This document shows positions 6,040 to 8,736 of a DNA stretch of 8,736 nucleotides, in pieces. Source of the stretch: Actinomycetes bacterium (GTDB lineage: Bacteria; Actinomycetota; Actinomycetes; Actinomycetales; Cellulomonadaceae); NCBI GenBank assembly GCA_023426865.1, contig JAEZBT010000439.1, positions 1 through 8,736 on the forward strand, written 5' to 3'. Both the position numbers and the translations under genes were made by a program. Each line of letters begins with the position of its first letter. Position 1 is the stretch's first letter. The notes beneath the pieces were generated by a model. That model was not told where the DNA came from. It worked only from the letters and a program-made list of their open reading frames with translations, and did no database searches.

Positions 6040-6726
6040 TCAGTCGTCGGCGACCTTGTAACCCAGGCCCCGGACGGTGAGCAGGTGCACCGGGTTGGCA
6101 GGGTCGGGCTCGATCTTCGCCCGGATGCGCTTGACGTGGACGTCGAGGGTCTTGGTGTCGCCGACGTAGTCCGAGCCCCAGACACGGTCGATGAGCTGCG
6201 CGCGGGTCAGCACGCGGCCGGCGTTGCGCAGCAGGAGCTCCAGCAGCTCGAACTCCTTGAGCGGGAACGGCGTCGGCTGCCCGTCCACTTCCACCACGTG
6301 CCGGTCCGGGTCCAGGCGCACCCGGCCGACGGCGAGGACGTCCGGCCCCTCGGACGCCGGCGCCGCACCACGACGGCGCAGCACGGCGTGCATGCGCGCG
6401 AGGAGCTCGCGGGACGAGTAGGGCTTGGTGACGTAGTCGTCGGCCCCGATCTCCAGGCCGACCACCTTGTCGATCTCGCTGGCCTTCGCGGTCAGCATGA
6501 TGACCGGGACGTCGCTGCGCCGGCGCAGCTCGCGGCACACGTCGGTCCCGCTCATGCCCGGGAGCATGAGGTCGAGCAGCACGAGGTCGGCGCCGCCGTC
6601 GGCGAACCGCTCGAGCGCGGCGTCGCCCGTCGCGGCCTCGACGACGTCGTACCCCTCCCTCTTCAGGAGGTAGGCGAGGGGCTCGCGGTAGGAGAGCTCG
6701 TCCTCCACGACGAGGATGCGGGTCAT
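6040..6726 (-). CDS. regX3: RegX3/PhoP-type OmpR-family response regulator (228 aa)
   Basis: DNA-binding response regulator that activates phosphate-starvation genes when phosphorylated by the adjacent SenX3. The receiver domain (about 1-115) has the acidic pair Glu8-Asp9, phospho-acceptor Asp52 (LLDLMLPGMSG), Thr79 in LTAK, Tyr98 and Lys101 in VTKPYSSREL. The C-terminal winged-helix domain (about 135-226) shows PLKEFELLELLLRNAGRVLTR, then DRVWG and the recognition helix with KTLDVHVKRIRAKIE, ending LLTVRGLGYKV. The start ATG 6726 overlaps the senX3 stop (ATGA), with GGAAGG just upstream. A longer frame upstream is a shadow of senX3. The 11-base direct repeats near pstS-A, pstS-B and phoU are the likely binding sites. 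The family match could also be written PhoP or PhoB, and I use regX3 because of the SenX3-like partner. Confidence 0.94.
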   Translation of the reverse strand: MTRILVVEDELSYREPLAYLLKREGYDVVEAATGDAALERFADGGADLVLLDLMLPGMSGTDVCRELRRRSDVPVIMLTAKASEIDKVVGLEIGADDYVTKPYSSRELLARMHAVLRRRGAAPASEGPDVLAVGRVRLDPDRHVVEVDGQPTPFPLKEFELLELLLRNAGRVLTRAQLIDRVWGSDYVGDTKTLDVHVKRIRAKIEPDPANPVHLLTVRGLGYKVADD

Positions 6727-7889
6727 GCGGCACCTTCCGGTTCGGTGGTCGGGGCCTCGCCCGGGGACAGGGGCAGGCGGATGGTGAAGGTCGAGCCGTG
6801 GCCGGGCTCCGACCACAGGGTCACCTCTCCCCCGTGATCGGCGACGACGTGCTTGACGATGCTCAGCCCGAGGCCCGTGCCGCCGGTGTCGCGGGCGCGC
6901 GCCGGGTCCACGCGGTAGAACCGCTCGAACACGCGGGCCTGCGCGGACGCCGGGATGCCGATGCCCTGGTCGACGACGGCGATGTCCACCGTCCCGTCGT
7001 CGGCGTCCAGGGACGTCGCGACCGCCACGCGCGTGCCGGGCTCGGAGTACGTGACGGCGTTGTCGAGCAGGTTGCGCACGGCCGTCACGAGCATGCGGTG
7101 GTCACCCAGCACGGTCGCGGTGGGCCCGCTCGACTCGAGCGTGATGTGGTGCGCCGTCGCGGTGGTCCGGCTGCGGTCGACCGCCTCGGCGACGACGGCG
7201 GCGACGTCGAGCTCCTCGGCAGACTCGAACGCGCCCTCGGACTGCACGCGCGACAGCTCCAGGATGTCGCGCACCAGTGCGGCGAGCCGTCGGGACTCCA
7301 CCTGGATGCGCTCGGCGAACCGCTTCACCGCCTCGGGGTCGTCCGCGGCCTCCGCGACGGCGTCGCCCAGCAGGGCCAGCGCGCCGACGGGCGTCTTGAG
7401 CTCGTGGGAGGCGTTGACGACGAAGTCCCGGCGGGCGGCCTCGACCCGGCGCGCCTCGGCGCGGTCCTCCGTCAGCAGCAGCAGGTGTCGGACGCCGAGC
7501 GGCACGGCACGCATGCGCAGCGGTACCGGGCCGCGGCCCAGCGTCGGCGCGGGCAGCTCGAGCTCGATGTCCCGGCTCTCACCGTCGGCCGCGACGTCCG
7601 ACAGCAGCCGCTGGGCGACCGCGTTCACCCCGCGGTCGCCGCTGACGATGCGGTGGGCCCGGGCGGCCGCGCTCGCGCGCACGACGCGCAGGTCCGTCGT
7701 CGTCACGACCGCGTCGAAGGGCAGCACCTCGAGCAGACGTGCGACGTCCTCCGACAGCTCCGGCTCCTGGGCCGGGGCGCTGGGCGCGCCGCGCAGGGAG
7801 CGCTCGCTGAGGCGGAACGCCACGCCGGCGACCAGGCCCACGAGGAGCCCCACGAAGCCGGCGGCGAGCACGGCCACTCCGTCGATCAC
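6723..7889 (-). CDS. senX3: SenX3-type phosphate-sensing histidine kinase (388 aa)
   Basis: Membrane histidine kinase that phosphorylates RegX3 when phosphate is low, held off by the Pst-PhoU complex in known systems. A hydrophobic segment at about 5-25 is the only obvious membrane region, possibly one long helix or a tight hairpin. There is no sizeable extracytoplasmic domain. A PAS-like region follows (about 48-140). The dimerisation/phospho-acceptor helix has NASHELKTPVGAL with His162. The ATPase domain has the N-box LLDNAVTY (Asn277), G1 box DQGIGIP (307-313), F-box FERFYR (321-326) and G2 box GGTGLGL (336-342). The open frame runs 30 codons further. I chose GTG 7889 because it directly precedes the membrane segment and lies about 7 bases after a -10-like TACGCT, suggesting a leaderless message. 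The GTGs at 7877 and 7871 remain possible. Confidence 0.92.
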   Translation of the reverse strand: MIDGVAVLAAGFVGLLVGLVAGVAFRLSERSLRGAPSAPAQEPELSEDVARLLEVLPFDAVVTTTDLRVVRASAAARAHRIVSGDRGVNAVAQRLLSDVAADGESRDIELELPAPTLGRGPVPLRMRAVPLGVRHLLLLTEDRAEARRVEAARRDFVVNASHELKTPVGALALLGDAVAEAADDPEAVKRFAERIQVESRRLAALVRDILELSRVQSEGAFESAEELDVAAVVAEAVDRSRTTATAHHITLESSGPTATVLGDHRMLVTAVRNLLDNAVTYSEPGTRVAVATSLDADDGTVDIAVVDQGIGIPASAQARVFERFYRVDPARARDTGGTGLGLSIVKHVVADHGGEVTLWSEPGHGSTFTIRLPLSPGEAPTTEPEGAA

Positions 7890-7895
7890 GACGTC

Positions 7896-7901
7896 AGCGT
7901 A
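7896..7901 (-). promoter_or_regulatory. Putative -10 element for a leaderless senX3-regX3 transcript
   Basis: The minus strand reads TACGCT, the same hexamer as at the pstS-B promoter. Its downstream end lies 6 bases before the senX3 GTG at 7889, the usual distance from a -10 to the first transcribed base. No Shine-Dalgarno sequence precedes the GTG, so transcription and translation could begin at the same base. No clear -35 is seen. Confidence 0.45.
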
Positions 7902-7951
7902 TGCGCGGCGGATGCGCACGGGTCCGCCTGGCCGACTAGCGTCTGCCAAGA

Positions 7952-7984
7952 GTTCACCTGGCCGTGGCGAACCGTTCACGCGGT
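7952..7984 (+). promoter_or_regulatory. PHO box in the phoU-senX3 divergent gap
   Basis: On the plus strand GTTCACCTGGC (7952-7962) and GTTCACGCGGT (7974-7984) lie 22 bases apart, exactly two 11-base periods. A degenerate spacer unit, CGTGGCGAACC, lies between them. The spacer contributes GAACCGTTC, a small palindrome, and a GTTCGCC on the opposite strand. A weak CATCCT (7990-7995) falls 27 bases after the first unit, the same distance as at pstS-A, and could be the phoU -10. A divergent phoU-sensor-kinase gap with PHO boxes is known in Streptomyces (phoU-phoRP). The box could serve phoU, senX3 or both. Confidence 0.7.
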
Positions 7985-8020
7985 GGAGCCATCCTGGGCG
8001 ACGTCGGACGAGAGGACGAG

Positions 8021-8671
8021 ATGCGGCAGGTATTCATCGCCGAGCTGGAAGCGCTCGGCCACGACCTGGAGGCCATGAGCCGGCTGGTCGAGACGGCGAT
8101 CGACCGCGCGGGCACCGCGCTCCTGACCGCGGACCTCGCGCTCGCGGAGCAGGTGATCGAGGCGGACCGGGCGATCGACGCGATGGAGCGGGACCTCGAC
8201 GAGCGGTGCGTGCTGCTCATCGCGCAGCAGCAGCCCGTCGCGAGCGACCTGCGCACCGTCATCTCGGCGCTGCGGATGAGCGCGAGCCTGGAGCGGATGG
8301 GCGACCTGGCCCGCCACCTGGCCGAGCTCGCGCGCCTGCGCTACCCGGCGCCGATGGTCCCCGAGCCGCTCACCGACCTGTTCCACCAGCTGCACGCGGC
8401 CGCGGTCCGCATCGCCGGCGAGGTGACCGCCGTGCTCGAGGCGCGGGACGCCGACATGGCCCGCGCCATCGACGAGGACGACGACCTGCTCGACCGGCTG
8501 CACCAGGAGACCTTCAGCGCGACGCTCGGCGGCACCTTCGACCTCAGCCCGCAGCAGCTCGTCGACGTCACGCTCGCGGCGCGCTACTTCGAGCGCTTCG
8601 GCGACCACGCCGTGTCCGTCGCCAGCCGCGTGATCTACATCGCCACCGGTGAGGAGTACGTGCACCACTGA
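8021..8671 (+). CDS. phoU: PhoU, phosphate signalling regulator (216 aa)
   Basis: Cytoplasmic helical protein that links the Pst transporter to the kinase and represses Pho signalling when phosphate is plentiful. The protein is about 216 residues, the usual length, and made of two tandem three-helix repeats. Each repeat ends in the metal-binding family signature: LERMGDLARHLAELA (90-104) and FERFGDHAVSVASRV (190-204). Acidic helices EADRAIDAMERDLDERC (about 47-63) and the equivalent region near 150-163 are also family-like. The reading frame extends back to a GTG at 7964, inside the PHO box. I chose ATG 8021 because homologues start at this position and AGAGGA lies just upstream. phoU diverges from senX3 and appears to be monocistronic up to the window end. 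Confidence 0.95.
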   Translation: MRQVFIAELEALGHDLEAMSRLVETAIDRAGTALLTADLALAEQVIEADRAIDAMERDLDERCVLLIAQQQPVASDLRTVISALRMSASLERMGDLARHLAELARLRYPAPMVPEPLTDLFHQLHAAAVRIAGEVTAVLEARDADMARAIDEDDDLLDRLHQETFSATLGGTFDLSPQQLVDVTLAARYFERFGDHAVSVASRVIYIATGEEYVHH

Positions 8672-8688
8672 CCTCGCGCCCCGGCCGT

Positions 8689-8736
8689 CCCCCCCCCCCC
8701 CCCCCCCCAACACGGGGGGGGGCGCGCCGGGGGGGG
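8689..8736. repeat. Homopolymer tracts at the window end (C20, G9, G8), probable artefact
   Basis: A run of 20 C (8689-8708) is followed by AACAC, 9 G (8714-8722), the palindrome core CGCGCC, and 8 G (8729-8736) to the edge. Runs this long appear nowhere else in the window, even though it is very GC-rich. The position at the end suggests low-quality sequence at a contig end. The C20/G9 arms could pair as a hairpin after phoU, but I do not rely on that. No gene is seen here. Confidence 0.7.

Noticed and set aside
7937..7942. Plus-strand TAGCGT as the phoU -10
   Set aside because: It would start transcription near 7949, just before the PHO box, so the box would lie inside the message. That is possible as autorepression but does not match the box-then--10 order at the two pstS promoters. 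Kept only as an alternative.
6955..8652. Plus-strand 565-codon frame crossing senX3 and phoU
   Set aside because: Ser/Arg/Ala-rich translation, antisense to senX3 and out of frame with phoU. Both of those have full family motifs.

Overview
The window comes from a very GC-rich genome (roughly 72-75% G+C, with strong G/C bias at third codon positions). Three features point to an actinobacterium: a CarD protein almost identical in layout to the mycobacterial one, a carD-ispD gene pair, and SenX3/RegX3-type phosphate signalling. The protein sequences look most like Micrococcales (Cellulomonas and relatives), but that genus-level placement is a guess from memory.

The window holds a compact, nearly complete phosphate-starvation (Pho) locus. 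At the right end phoU (plus strand, 8021-8671) diverges from senX3 (minus, 7889-6723). Everything else reads on the minus strand in this order: senX3, regX3, a first phosphate-binding lipoprotein gene (pstS copy A, 5906-4794), a second one (pstS copy B, 4635-3511), pstC, pstA, pstB, then carD and the 5' end of ispD, which runs off the left edge. senX3-regX3 overlap by 4 bases, pstS-B/pstC by 4 bases and pstC/pstA by 1 base, and pstA/pstB are 8 bases apart. pstS-B through pstB is therefore one tightly coupled operon.

The genes form a closed circuit. The PstSCAB ABC transporter binds and imports phosphate. PhoU is expected to relay transporter state to the SenX3 histidine kinase. SenX3 phosphorylates RegX3, which should bind direct repeats with an 11-base period (PHO boxes, GTTCACC-type units). 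Such repeats stand upstream of pstS-A, upstream of pstS-B and in the phoU-senX3 gap. The two pstS genes are tandem paralogues (218 of 315 residues identical in an ungapped hand alignment). Each has its own PHO box and -10-like element, and a strong hairpin lies between them.

carD and ispD look like a separate transcription unit with an extended -10 promoter. The last ~50 bases are 20 C, then 9 G, then 8 G, and look like a contig-end artefact. I found no mobile element, CRISPR array, RNA gene or wholly novel system. The notable content is the regulatory architecture and the duplicated binding protein. The longest non-coding stretches (about 130-160 bases) are described as promoter or terminator features.
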